DNA from: Trochalopteron elliotii
Taxonomy: Eukaryota > Chordata > Aves > Passeriformes > Leiothrichidae
Direction: 5' to 3'
Length of the DNA stretch: 64,000 bases
NCBI GenBank assembly: GCA_024734555.1
Contig: JANPWX010000061.1
Location: 395,710 to 459,709, forward strand
Shown here: positions 10,641 to 22,502 of the stretch, one piece after another
How positions within the stretch are numbered: the first letter of the stretch is position 1
How the letters are laid out: every line of letters starts with the position of its first letter
Notes under the pieces: model-generated
Told to the model about the DNA's origin: nothing
Database searches by the model: none
The model's input: the letters and a program-made list of their open reading frames with translations, nothing else
Program-made: the position numbers and the translations under genes

Positions 10641-13220
10641 TTGTCCAAATAAATGAGTTCAGTGTTTTACATCTGCATTTCCCTTCTTTACCCTTCACCC
10701 CACTGAGAGAAACCATTTCAGATCTTCACTGCACTTGCAGCTGTATGAAGGACAAATTAGAAACTGCTACTTTCTGCAAAACAGATTGATGTATTAGAGA
10801 ATTTCTTTCCAAAAATTACTTTTGTTGGAACAGCCAGATAAAGTAATCTATTTTAGATCCATCTTTGCAAATAGGTCCTGTTGAAAAGGCTGGCTTCTAA
10901 GACTGTTTGGCTCTCTGAATGAATCTTGCTTTTGAAAAGTGTTTAAAGATTTAAGCTTAGCCCTAGACTTCAATTTCCAAAAGCTTTTGGACTTCAAACA
11001 ATGAGCTTAACTAGCCTCTAGAATAACATGAAAGGTAGCAAAATTTCTAGAACATCTACTGAAAAAGCCTCTAATATATCTAAGTGCCCAATTTATCTCT
11101 GGATTTAATGTTAAAATTGATGGAATTTTAAAATGGGGAAAAAGTTCTTCTAAAATATAATCATAAGATGCACTAAAACACTGTTCTGAACCAACTGGGA
11201 CAGATATAGTTTCTTACGTACCTATTTTGCAGTAAGATATGCTGCTTGAGGGGATGATTTACTGTTTCTGTCAAAAGGAGCTGCAGTTCCTGTTGCAAAA
11301 TTGTTAGAGGCTGAGTCTAAGGGGATTAGCAGATTTTAAGTATAAGCTTTTTAGTGTGTCATTTGGTTAATTTATGGTACTTCTTCTAGTGTCTGTGGAA
11401 ATGCTCTGCTTTCTAATATGATACCACAGATACTTTTATAGAGAATTTTAATTGCCTTGCAGTTAGCATTTTTAACTTTCTTCTAACCCCCTTCTTCCCT
11501 CATTCCTTTCCAGAAGTGAGGAGTCCTGTTTGACTCCAATTTATCTACTTTATCCTTACTACTCTGCACTCTGTAACACGCCCATGGTTTAGATGTGGGA
11601 ATGGGAATAAACAGGTTTGTCAGAGTGATGGCAAATGTCCTCCCTCAATGTTTCCAGTTCCATAATGATAAGAAGGCCATAAAGGACTTTCCAAGATGTG
11701 GCCACATCAAAACAGCTGTCACCTTTCTATGCCATTTTAATTCACATTAAAAGGGAAAGAAATGAGTTTGTCATCATTTATTGCCACAACTCTTCAGTCA
11801 AACTTGTTCTGCTGTGATGATTGTTTAATCTAAGATGGGATTTAAGTGTTTTTTCAGCTTCTGGGTAGGCCTTTTGAGTTAGTTATTTCATAACCTGGCA
11901 CGAGACCCCAGGGGATATCAGAATCCTGACCCGCCTTCCTTTCCCTGTAGTTTTTCCAAATAACATTTTTGGGTGCTCAGCACTTCCCATGGCGCATTCT
12001 GGGGTGTTTTTTTAAATTTTTCCAATAATTTTTGATGGTGTCTGTTCTGTTGTCAGCTCTGTATTTGCCACTGTAAAGAAAATTGAGCCCTTCTGGACAA
12101 GGCTGTTGCCTTTCACCACCCTCTTGTCCCTCCCAGTCCTCTGGGTTATTGTTCATTTCTGGAGAGGTGGTATTTTGAGGTGTTAATTAATATTTTACAT
12201 GCTTGTCCTATATTTCTCAGGTCCACCCTACCTAGTCCCTTTCTGGGATTATAAATGATGGTGTTTTGAATCCCAGTTTTCCTTGGGAAGTTTGAGTTAC
12301 AAGACCAAGCTGGCTTCAAATTACCCATGTGTCTCCTTATCACAGAAGGTTATTGGTGAAATTAATTTCCTTCTCATAGTCTCCAATTAAAATACAGTTT
12401 ATCATGATGTACTTTATTGTGACTCACATGAAAAGACTTTAATGGATTATTTTTCAGCAGGTGGAAATGCTATTTGTAAGGCTTTGGGTGATTTCATGTG
12501 GCACTGCTTATACATATGGGAGGAGAAAGAAAATTCTTGATCAGTTGATGGATTATTTCTAAATTGGCTTTGTCCTTAATGTTTCAGTTGCTAATAATGA
12601 TTTATAATGCTTGACCATTTTTTCTTCCTTTAGGAACTGATTTTAAAAATTGCTGTATTTGAATGTTCTGTTCCAAAAAATATTGGGCTTTGGATTTTTT
12701 CTGCACTTTTATTGTCTTGTTCTGTTCTACACATAGACACAATGTCATGCTATGAAGGATAACCTTGAGAGCTGCAGTGTCACTGGTGACTGTGAATTTA
12801 TTTGTACAACCTGAGGAAAGCTCAGTGTAATTATTAGCTATCAGGAAATATTACTCTGGCACTAATAACTATTTCAGAAGTAATAAAGTTTCAAAGGATA
12901 ATAGGGGCTGTTTCCTATTCAGATTTTTAATCTGCTAAAGCAACTATCAAGTCTGCCCTTCGTAAGCACCCGAATGTATGTTTGAATCTATTCTTTTGAT
13001 AAACATAGCTGAATAACCCCTTATTTTTTGAGGTTATTCTCAAGTGTTATAGGTGTCAAATACCTAAGTTTTAATATTAGGAGAATCACTTAAGTTTTGA
13101 AGTATTTTAATGCTAGTTTGACAGATGTGCTTGATAATCCCAAATCAATTTCGGTCAGATTAGAGAATTTGACAGGTTTAGCTGTTGATGGCGGGGGTGG
13201 GACCACTTTGCTTCAGTTGT
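10641..13220. other. Unique AT-rich non-coding stretch
   Basis: No gene, RNA or repeat family recognised. The sequence is AT-rich and free of long simple repeats. The only open frames are short, such as 12146-12343 on the minus strand. Confidence 0.5.
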
Positions 13221-13224
13221 TCTG

Positions 13225-13350
13225 CCCAGCTATTCTAATTAATTTCCACTTAATTTAAAGAAATTACTTACTGTATCCGATAATGAGTTAATTTGTAATT
13301 CAATTAGCAGCGCCATTTGCAAGGCTTTAATGTGAGCAAAAACACCTGCT
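13225..13350. promoter_or_regulatory. Candidate conserved enhancer-like element
   Basis: About 125 bp of complex sequence dense in homeodomain-core words: CTAATTAATTT near 13234, TAATGAGTTAATTTGTAATT around 13281-13300 and CAATTAG near 13301. A CpG-containing AGCAGCGCC and a GCAAGG-type stretch follow. It has no similarity to repeats I know and no simple repeats. This is the most enhancer-like short stretch in the window on word content, but the call is inference. Confidence 0.33.
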
Positions 13351-13766
13351 GAGCTGCTCAGCCTGAGTGACACCTGGGAGGGGACAAGATGGATCTCCCT
13401 CCCCTGGCATGGCCAGGAGGGCAAGGCCAGGTCACACTGCTGCCCACAAAGATGGACTGGCACCACCTGCCTCAAATATAGTAAATTTGGACTCCTTCTA
13501 AGTATCTGTCAGGTGGTGTGGCCAGGAAGGGTTTTTTTCCCCTGCAGTGTTCTGTATTTGGGTCCTGGTGTAAATTGACAGAACTGTAAGGTTTAGGACA
13601 TGCCATTCCTTGTGGGGTGTTTTGGCCCAGCTGTTGGCAAGAAAGTGCTCTCAGTCTCCTGCAACGCTAAATGATCGTATTTCTTCTCTACAGCCACATT
13701 TCACACACCCCAGGTGCTGTGGAGATTTCTGGTGGCCGTTTAGCAAAGACATTTAGGTAAATTTAA

Positions 13767-13786
13767 AATTAATTAATTAATTAATT
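13767..13786. repeat. (AATT)n microsatellite
   Basis: About five perfect AATT units in an AT-rich context. It is self-complementary, so it can form a hairpin. Confidence 0.9.
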
Positions 13787-14024
13787 TGGTCTCTAGTGGC
13801 ACTGAAAATGGAAGGATGTACCGCAGAGTTTGGATTTTTAAGAATGCTCTGAAAGTTTGGGGAGTCTGGGATAAAATTAAATAGGTGAATTTATTGGCTG
13901 AATAGATATTTTGAGCTGTAATCTTGGCTAGACTGCCTTGCTAATATTTTTTTATTTTAAACAGAAAGGAGAGGTTTGGTTTTGAAAAGTTTACAATGAG
14001 AATACTGACAAACAGCTCCATTTT

Positions 14025-14092
14025 AAAACAATGAAACCCCCCAAAAAATAACCCTCTCCCCATCAACCCAACCAATTAAACACCCCACCAAG
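14025..14092. repeat. A/C-rich low-complexity tract
   Basis: Strand-asymmetric run made almost only of A, C and occasional T, with very few G, including AACCCCCC- and CCAACCAA-like blocks. It resembles the longer tracts at 23089-23244 and 49381-49463. No gene evidence. Confidence 0.7.
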
Positions 14093-14104
14093 TAGTCTGC
14101 AGAT

Positions 14105-14330
14105 CAGTTGCTTTCTAAAACTGTTTTACACCTGATTGCTCTAATTAGTCGAAAAATGGGAACATGTTCCTTAGCTTTGGGAAGCCGTAGTGCAGTGAGC
14201 AAGGTGGCTATAAAGTCACAAATTACACAAATTACCCAGCCGGCCCTTGTAAAATAGAAATTTTGGGGGTGGTTATGACAATGTGATCTAAAATGCAGAT
14301 AATGACATAACCAGAGCAGGAAAAGCAGGT
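14105..14330. promoter_or_regulatory. Candidate regulatory stretch with p53-type decamer
   Basis: Contains CTAATTAG at about 14141-14148, the palindrome GGAACATGTTCC at 14159-14170 and a short direct repeat (ACAAATTACACAAATTACCC) around 14218-14237. GAACATGTTC at 14160-14169 fits the p53-family half-site RRRCWWGYYY exactly. A second half-site is not seen adjacent. The minus-strand frame at 14104-14379 is not supported as coding. Regulatory status is inference from motif content. Confidence 0.25.
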
Positions 14331-16018
14331 CTGCAGAAAAGTGGCACAACAGGAAGGGTGACAGAGGGTGGCATAACACTTATTTCACTGGGAAAGGAAA
14401 GGACAGAGGAGGAAAAAGAGATCAAGTGTCTGCATTTCCTACTAGACTGTGACTCAGGGCAGGATTTAAGCCAAATGACCAGATTTAATGCTTCTAATCA
14501 CTTTTTTATTCTGCGGTTCTTTTTTCCCCTCTATGACTAGCACCATTTAAGAAAAGACTTAACAGGCCAATGTTCATCTTAATTATGCTCTTTCAGGTTT
14601 GTGAGCATTCACAATGCCAAGTATTCAAGGCAATCCAAATTTTCCCTGCCTTTGGCAGAGGGAATTAGATGCCTGCTCCTAACACTTATATCCTATGTGC
14701 TGAATGTCACAGCCCCATTGAAGTAAGAGTGGAAATGTTCAAAGGAGGTTATAGCTTCTGAATATTTTAGATGTTTAGAATCACAAATAGAGGAAGGTAA
14801 AGCAGAGTTCGGCTGCCAGTTGAAGACTACTGATATATGAATCCCTTATATTTGAGAGTTGCTGGTTCTTGGCAGGGTGGGTGCACAACTGCAGGGAGTC
14901 CTAAACACACACACCTGTGGTGTCTGCGCTCAGAATTACACTGGGTGCCTCTTAGAAAATTATTTTTGATTGAGCATCAATGCAAAGTGAGAGCCACTGT
15001 TGTATTTGTTTGGTTTTAGAGTGTTCTAGGGATGTGGAGATTTTTGTTGTAATGTGGCTCCTGGTAACTGAAGCTGTTGTAAGGCCAGTCACTCACTCCT
15101 GTTGTTTATTTGTCTCCGTGACTGGAAGACCCTTCCTCTGTGGTGTGCTTTGAAAGCTCTCCATTTGTGGCATTTATGAACAGTAAGCATAAAAATCTTA
15201 AAATTTTACCACTAAAATCTGCATGAATTAATTAAATATCTGGGCAATGTAAATTAAAATCGCAGTCTTTTTTTTTTGTCACTAACTTTTATGACTTACT
15301 GTTATTTCCACGTTCCTGAAATATGGGTTCCTAAATTGGAATGCAATATTTAGAAATACATTTCCCTTGGTGTGCAACTCAAGATGACATTAGCCCCACT
15401 AATTTAATGTCAGCTAAGAGCTCCTCTTGAACAACTTAACTCTGATCCTTAAACACTCTCTAACTCATTTCATAGTTCCAGCCAGGTTTCTCTTTCCATA
15501 TGGTTGTGTTAAACATATTCTTGGATTATTGCCAGTTTATCAGGTCACTGTACTGTGACCAATTTACCTACTCACTTTTTCATCTCACTGCTGAAATAAT
15601 CTTTGTGCCCTCAGCACTTTCACAAGCGTTTCCAGCTGTGTGTGCCTCGTTATTGAACTGCATCAAACCTGATCCCTTCAGGACTCCACTCACTCAAATC
15701 TGGTTTGATGATGTTGCCTGTATCTGGTAGAAGCAACTGTTAAGTCTATAAATTTAGAAAGGAATTGTGTAGTTCATTAATGTGTCCATTATAAAGATCT
15801 TTAATTATGTTGTGAACATCTGAGTTGAGATAATCCCATGGTAAAAGGCTAGCTTGTATCATTATTTTTGCCCTTACCGGTCAGGTCTTTGGCCTTCTGC
15901 ACTTGAAAAGCAGAGGGAGATTTTTTCCAACTCAAATGCACTTGTTATCAAATACTTTGATAATCCCATGCTAACTTTGAAGTTATTTTGTCTTGTATTT
16001 GTGTGAGACAATTACTTC
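14331..16018. other. Unique non-coding stretch
   Basis: No gene or repeat family recognised. It contains an AT-rich patch at about 15180-15270 with ATTAATTAA words and a T run near 15269-15278. Short open frames (14837-15019, 15500-15730) have no domain and no convincing splice flanks. Confidence 0.5.
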
Positions 16019-16215
16019 CACAGGATCGTGGGATAATTCAGGTTCAAAGGGACCCCTACTCCAACCTCCTCCAAGCAGTGTTAGATGTGAGACAAGGCTG
16101 CTCAGGGCATTAGCCAGGCAGACCTTGAAAACTTTCAAGTGTGGAAACTGCACAGCCTGTCTGGGTCCCCCTTTCTTTGTCTTCACGGTGAAAAGGCTTC
16201 TCTTATCCATTTCAC
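16019..16215 (-). mobile_element. CR1 LINE fragment, minus strand
   Basis: Read on the plus strand, this is the reverse complement of a CR1 3' end. A degraded GGATCGTGGGATAATTCAGG start is followed by 'ttcaaagggacccctactcc', 'aacctcctccaagcagtg', 'ggctgctcagggcattagcc', 'accttgaaaactttcaagtg', 'actgcacagcctgtctgggt' and a 'cacggtgaaaaggcttctct' segment. These blocks occur in the order of the avian CR1 consensus. The element's 3' end is at the low coordinate and it is 5'-truncated at about 16215. The overlapping 96-codon plus and 75-codon minus frames are by-products. It differs in subfamily from the copies at 155-546 and 18982-19287. Confidence 0.9.
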
Positions 16216-17920
16216 CTTCACACAGTTTTTGTGAATATCTGCAGTGTTTGAAGTTAAGGGAATTTTTTCACAGTCTTTATTAAGCTGGTCTAGGTTATTG
16301 CTTTAAAAATGATAGTAAGTGATGGGACAACACATAGTTATTAAATCAATGCAGATCTGAACAGGAAGAGTTTTGTACAAACTTCCAGCTCTGACACAGC
16401 AGAGAGTTTTGTTGCAAAAATATTTTCCATTCTAAACTAAAGAACTGTGAAACTAAAGAACTAAACTAAAGAACTGGAAATGTTTCCCAGGCAAACAAAA
16501 TATTTTAATATATTGTTCTGTAACAAGATAATATTTTGCATCTTCAGAACAGACATGTGAGTGGCTGAAGGCTGCTGCTACTGATGGCAGTTGTCACTGT
16601 GCAGTGAGTAGATGCTCCAAGTCTAGTTATCACAAAAACCACGCTGGGTTAGACACCATCAGTTTGTGCTTCAGTTGGCAGAAGAGCTGTGCTGTCCCTG
16701 GGGAACTCGATCCAAGGCAAAAGGAAAGCTTTTCCAGAGCTGAGCTCTTTCTGTAGAGGAAATTACATCTGCTTGCATTGTTTTATACCTGTTTTGAGAG
16801 TCTCTGCTGAATAGTCGTCTGCATTGGCATCCGAGGTTGCCAACCCAATGTACCTCACAAGCACTGCAATTTCCCTCTAATCCCTCCCATGTGAATTGAG
16901 GCACACTCTCAGTGAATTACTGGGAAGAAGGATGGGAATTGTCTTGTTCTAGTGGAAGCACTTTAGGAGCAGATACTGAGAGTGGGGAATGATTCCTGCA
17001 CTGATCATAACACAGTGTTCTAAAGTGCTGTCCCTTTGTCTCCCAGAGCAGGCTTAAGGGAGTGTTTTGGTTTATTAAATGTCATTTATCCCTCAGCTCT
17101 TTTAGTTCTTCTCAATCTCCTCTTCCTTCTATTGCTGAGGAAAACACAAATCCATGCTGGACAATACTTGGTAAGTTCTTTACTCAGCAGAAGTCCACCA
17201 ATGTCACTGAGATGGGGAGCCAAATTCCACATAGCAGATAACTGTCCATAATGATGGACTTCAAACTATTCAAGCTTCAAATTGCAATTACTATTTATAG
17301 CAACTTTAAAATACCAGTGTCCACATTTAAAACAGCAGCCCAGCTGTAGGGCAGATGTGAGGTGTTTCAATGTGGGCCTTTGTTAGGATATATGAAGTTG
17401 GAAGGATAGCTGAAATGGATCCATAGGTTTGCTGGCTTGAACACGTTAAAAGCCTTAGTGTAGAGTCCAAAGTCTTGTTTTTAAAACGTGATTCCCAGTG
17501 CTGTTGCTGCATTAGTCAGGTGAGTGTCCATCCAGATTGTGTCTTATTTCAAACTGTGGGCATTTGAGGCTACTCTAAGGAAAGAGCATTAAAAAAGGTG
17601 TGAAGCAGAGGATGATATTTTTCCTATTACACCTCCAATCTAAAGATTCCCTGGGGCAGTAGGCATTAGCAAGTGTTCTGGAACGTGTCAAGATGGCACA
17701 TTGATGTGCCTAGGCTCATTTTGATGACTAGTTAGATAAACACCGTGTTAAAATTGAAGTAGTGTTTGTCATCTCTTCCACCCTAATAATTTCTTTAAAA
17801 GTGTATCTGATAAATTGCATTCAATCTAGGAAGTTCAGCCTGATAGTCAAAGTGTAAAAATCTCAAGAATGAGAATGTTCAGCTAAGTGGCACACATAAC
17901 CTAAACCCAGTCCTTTGCCA
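16216..17920. other. Unique non-coding stretch
   Basis: No gene recognised. It contains the short tandem array at 16432-16475. The minus frame at 16671-16904 and the plus frame at 17036-17251 lack domains and splice context. Confidence 0.5.
16432..16475. repeat. Degenerate tandem repeat of ACTAAAGAACT
   Basis: Three exact copies of ACTAAAGAACT begin at 16436, 16452 and 16465, with spacings of 16 and 13 bases. The uneven spacing suggests local slippage or small duplications rather than a regular satellite. Confidence 0.85.
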
Positions 17921-17924
17921 ATAG

Positions 17925-18180
17925 TACACATTAATTATTACTTAAGTATTTAAATATGGTCTTAGTTTGAATAGCTGCAAACAAAATGCAGCTTGTCTTT
18001 GGAAGACTCATCCAGTTGTTCTTTTTTATTGCCTCCATCACTATAGGGCAGAGTTAAGGCTGTTTGGATGGCCTCAACTGTAATTATGCTATTGCAAGAA
18101 ATTTATGAAATGTTTACATGCATATAATACATTGTATATTAACTTCATTAACCCTAATGCGCTTTGGATCAGGTCCAACA
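17925..18180. promoter_or_regulatory. Candidate conserved non-coding stretch
   Basis: AT-rich complex sequence with ATTAATTATTACTTAAG near 17929-17945, a GTAATTATG word near 18081 and ATGCATATAAT near 18118-18128. It runs directly into the ancient LINE-like tail at about 18199. Old repeats co-opted into regulatory elements are known in amniotes, but that reading here is inference. Confidence 0.22.
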
Positions 18181-18198
18181 TTGATGTGTTGCTGAATT

Positions 18199-18243
18199 TG
18201 TAAAATGCTTTGGGATGCTTCAGATAAAAGGCACTGTGATAAA
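18199..18243 (+). mobile_element. Probable ancient L3/CR1-type LINE 3' tail
   Basis: The run TGTAAAATGCTTTGGGATGC, then a CAGATAAAAGGCACTGTGAT segment, resembles the 3' terminal motif of ancient amniote L3/CR1-clade LINEs. In those elements a TGTAAAGCGCTTTG-like block is followed by a GATGAAAGGCGCTATAT-like block. Divergence is high, consistent with a very old insertion. Only the terminal ~45 bp can be matched by eye, and the upstream extent is unknown. Confidence 0.45.
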
Positions 18244-18981
18244 GTGGGAGTTAGTAATTACCATAAGCATGAGGAAGTGGGTTTATTTGACTCTAGCCAT
18301 TGACCCATAACTCTTGGAAAGAAATTGAAAACTAAATGATAGGGAATGCAGAGTAGCATCCCATCAGAAATTCTATGCAGTTTCCCAGTGTCTAATCTAA
18401 CTACCCAGTTCTGAAGGCAGAGGGTGAGACATTTCCATCTGGTTACAGTTAAACAAAGTGCCCAGTGTTTCTTTTCCCAACCTGCTCTTTGTGCTGATCT
18501 GTAGGCCCACCTGCACGTGGTGCAGCCTCCAAAGCATCAGCCTGGCCAGCTGCAGTGTTCTAAAGACAACTCCATTCCTCAGGGCCCTCTTTCCTCTCAG
18601 CTGCTGTGACCATCCCTTCCCCTATTGCCTTGGCACAGCAATACACGATGCACATGACCCACAGTCTTTGTGATCAGTCACCTTTGGTGGTCTGGTGTTG
18701 GTGTTTACCTTCATGAAACTGCTCAGCTGAGTGTTGGCAAGGGTGCAGGCTGACAGGGTCGGGGACCCAGCAGAACAGGAATCTGCCAGGCTCCACCCCT
18801 CATGATACCTGGGCATCATGCATTTGGCTACCAGCAGTGAAACTTGGTTAGCAAGAGACAAGGAGGATATATCTGAGAATTTACAGCACGACGTGTCTCA
18901 CTGAAGGCAAGTTAGGAGGAATGCAGTGGTTTTGCTAAATGTGTGCTTGTTACAGCTGAGGGGAATCCTCATCCCATTTTC
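18244..18981. other. Unique non-coding stretch
   Basis: No gene or repeat recognised. It is moderately GC-rich between about 18480 and 18800, with overlapping short frames on both strands (18458-18673 plus, 18622-18861 minus) and no domain. Confidence 0.5.
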
Positions 18982-19287
18982 CTCACGAGGGGCAGGCACT
19001 GAGCTCTTCTCTGTAGTGACCAGTGACAGGGCCTGAGGGAATGGCCTGGAGCTGTGTCAGGAAGGTTTAGGCTGGATGGTAGGAAGAGGTTCTTCACCCA
19101 GAGGATTGTTGGGCACTGGAAGAGGCTTCCCAGGGAAGTGCTCAGGGTCCCAAGCCTGCCAGAGCTCATACAGCATTTGAACAACATTCTTGGGCGAGTG
19201 GTGGATTTTTGGAGCTGTTCTGTGCAGAACAAGGAGCAGAGCTTTAATCCTAGTTGAGTCCCTTCCAACCCAGGATATTCTGTGATG
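18982..19287 (+). mobile_element. CR1 LINE, 5'-truncated 3' end
   Basis: A CR1 3' end of a different subfamily from the copy at 155-546. Recognisable blocks occur in order: 'gaggggcaggcactgagctc', 'gtgaccagtgacagggcctg', 'gaatggcctggagctgtgtc', 'aggtttaggctgga', 'aggttcttcacccagaggat', 'gggcactggaagaggcttcc', 'gagtcccttccaacccagga' and a terminal TATTCTGTGATG. Substitutions through the body make it inactive. The minus frame at 18969-19268 and the plus frame at 19054-19257 are shadows of the element, not genes. Confidence 0.93.
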
Positions 19288-22200
19288 TCAGTGTAAGGAG
19301 GGTAGGCACATTCCTTCTGAGATAAGGAAGGAAGAGAAACTTGCCTGTCTAGTTTGTACAGTCAGCAACTACTAAGTACACCTGTATGTTTATATAGAAA
19401 ATTCTCCTGGAGGTGATCCCAATGCTAAATGTCAATCACTGTATGTCATGATAGTATAGCCAAGAGCTCTCTGGACAGTAGAAGAAATACGGTAATACTT
19501 ACAGAAACTCACATGAAATAGATAAACAACTTTAAAATAATCATTGACTCTTCTATTGACAATGGATAGTGGTGAAAGGAACTTGGGAAAGAGGGCATGA
19601 CCTCCAAAGACTTGAGGGCAGTGGTGCACTTTTGAGTGTAAAGTGAAACATGCTACTGAACTCAATCTATCTCTGCAAATTCTGAAAATAAGGTCCTGGG
19701 GTGAGGCTTAGTTTTCATCCCTCTTGAAAGAATCCTTCTGTCTGTGACTCGGGAACGTGAATTCATCTGTCCTGCTGAGGGGTGCCCCTCTTCTGCCAAG
19801 TGGTGGTGGGTATCCTGCTGTGCAGGGGCCTGAAGGCACCACAGGCAAAAGGGCTGATCGTCCTCTCCATTTTCTGGTATTTAATGACTTTCCCATTGTA
19901 TCAGAAATATTTTTTATTGTATTTCCTACATTACATGGTAAATATTTGTCATGGTGAGTAATCTGCATGTATGTCATAGAAAAGGTCACAACAAATGTAT
20001 GATTTGACAACAGAGTTATAAACCATCCCTTTCTTCTGGTGCCAGTTTTTGTGTACAAAAGCTACTTCTCACTGCTGCAGAGAGCACAGTGGAAGTCCCA
20101 AAAATGCAAATATCCTTAGTTAGAAGATGGATGTCAGAACATTCCCATCATTTACAGGGCAGCTTTGTTTCTGGACAGAAAATGTTCTTAATGTATTTAA
20201 AAACAAAATAAAAAATCTCCTTGCAGCAAGGAGTTCAAACCCTCCTCTCCGAATGAGAAAGAAGTTAACTGTGCTGTGTGGCACTAGATATAATCTGCTT
20301 ACAAAGAGGGCATATTTTAGCCAGTAAAGCAATTTATTTAGAAAAACAGACATATCAATCTAAGGTAATTACAAATTGCAACAGGAAAATTAAAGTAAGT
20401 ACCTCAGAGGCACTTGTTGTGTAAGGAATTTTCCAATAGAAACATACTGGGTGGAAAAATACAATATGTTTTGTTTCTGTCCACAGTGTAGATTAGTTTC
20501 TGCATTAATATGCACTAATATACATTTATGCACTCCTGCTAATCACATCCAGAGCACTTCTGAAGTAAATAGACTCACTGTGTTCCAGCTAGTCCTGTTG
20601 TACAAAGCACAGCACTAATCAAGCAAGTTATCTGTCCAATTAGGGAATAGAAATCACTGGAGACATCATGTATTTTGATTTGTCTGCTCTATTTTTAAGA
20701 TCCTGAAATGCAAACAGATAATAAATTGTGTTAGTGGTAGATTTTTATTATTCTATCTTGAAATTGGTGTTAGACAGGCACCCAAATGGCACATATTGTC
20801 AGAAACTGCTGCCTTCTTTCATCCCTTCCCCCCTCCCACTCCCCATGCATGACGTGTTGTTGAAGCACCTAACTCTCCTTCCTTGCCAGAAAGGCAAGAA
20901 TGGGGCTACTGTTAGCTCCTGAGCTATCCTAGAGGCAGATGCTTTTCTCTGCCTTGCAGCACAGAGAAGGGAGAGACAGAGGGGAGAAATCAGAGGGAGT
21001 TGGGGAAGCAAGTGCTCTGAGGTGTATAAAACACTCTGAAATGACCCTTCTGACAGAGAATATCTCCAAGTCTGGGAGAGAGAGGGTGGCCTTGGACTGG
21101 GCATCAGGAAACAAAAATCTGCTCCTTTTGTTTGACTAATTACCATCAGGAGATCTCTGGCAGCCTGAGCATTGTCATCCCTTTTGGAGCTTCAAAACTG
21201 GTGTAGAATAAAGATTGTGACAGGGGAGGCCATCGGTGCAAACTGAGCACACCGTGGCTTGGGTGGCCCAGGAGAGTGACAGTGGCCAAACTAACTGATT
21301 TCTAAGTAGGAGTTGTCTTTGCACATGGGGAACAATCATCTCTTTCACAAGTTTGCCTGAACAATTCATATTTTGGGTAGAGTATAGGCTTGAATTCCCA
21401 AAATTACTTATTGGGGCTTCTTCTGTGTTGCCATTTATAGCCTCAGAAAACTGTTATAGAACCATATCTAAGGTATGTCATTTGGGAGGATGCAGCACCA
21501 CACTCGTTCTGCAAATTAGTACCAAACATGATCCATGCATGTAGGAACAGAGGAGGTGTGGTCTGAACCAGGAAGAAAACTCACATAGTTAATATTTTTT
21601 CAAGCAGAATTTACTGAATGGAAAAATTTAATCAAACATCCTTCGTCCTTCAGACAAGTCTGTTCACAGCTGTGGTGGAAAGGTAGCAAACAAGACAGGA
21701 AGTGCCTTACCAAAGTCTTAGAACAAGATAAATCTGCAAGCAGAGAAGGATCTGGCCCACAATATTTGTAAATTCAGGTTTTCTTTATCATGACATATCA
21801 CTTGTTTCCCATAAAATAATGCAAAATTCTATCAAGTGAAAGGTGACCACTAGTAGTTTTTAATCCAAGTGTTGGTATGAGGATGCAGAATGAGCAGAGT
21901 GAACTGTTCCATCCCTCTGGGGAGGGGGGGAAATTTTTAAATATGAATATTTTTGAAGACTGGATACATCCCACTTGTTTTTACAGGCTGAAAAATAACC
22001 TAAATATATTTGAAGACACTTTATTTTTCTGAATGAGTTGCTTATCTCCAAGTGATATAAGCCAAGCTCATGTGAGGTCTTTCTGGAGGGTGGAGGATTG
22101 GTGTCAGTGTGCCATAAATAGAGCTCTCAAACAGCCAGACCTAGGAGCTCTGAATAAAGGGCAGTTGTTGGAGGGTGCAGAGGTGGATGTGGACAGCAGG

Positions 22201-22460
22201 AATTTATCCCCAGTTATCTCAGAAAGAAAGAAAGCCCTCCTTGCACATGAGTATTGAGCAGTGCATCCCCGGGGTGCCTGTGTCAGGTAATCTATCGATG
22301 GCAGACGGATTGCTGCAGGAAGGAGAAACTCTCACTCAAAATATGGTTCTCCTACAGCAAGATGGACAGAAGCTTGGAGCTGACCAAATTTATTAACTGC
22401 CAAAAAAGTAGTATTCGGATCTTTTTCTTTCAGGGTGTTTGAACAAAGGGGCTTTGTTTT
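19288..22460. other. Unique non-coding stretch
   Basis: No gene recognised. Landmarks are a pyrimidine-rich run at about 20812-20845, a purine-rich stretch at about 20960-21010 and a G run near 21919-21929. The 116-codon minus frame at 19708-20058 and the 115-codon minus frame at 20799-21146 overlap plus-strand frames and have no recognisable domain. Confidence 0.5.
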
Positions 22461-22462
22461 TT

Positions 22463-22502
22463 ACTAGTGGATAAATCTAGACTTTTCACTAGTGGATAAA
22501 TC
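22463..22502. repeat. Tandem duplication, 25-bp period
   Basis: ACTAGTGGATAAATC occurs exactly at 22463-22477 and again at 22488-22502, a period of 25 bases. The bases between and after the copies diverge. It is probably a small local duplication. Confidence 0.88.

Noticed and set aside
16019..16283. 96-codon plus and 75-codon minus frames
   Set aside because: They lie over and just beyond the CR1 fragment and carry no independent coding evidence.
18969..19268. 99-codon minus frame
   Set aside because: Antisense to a CR1 3' end.
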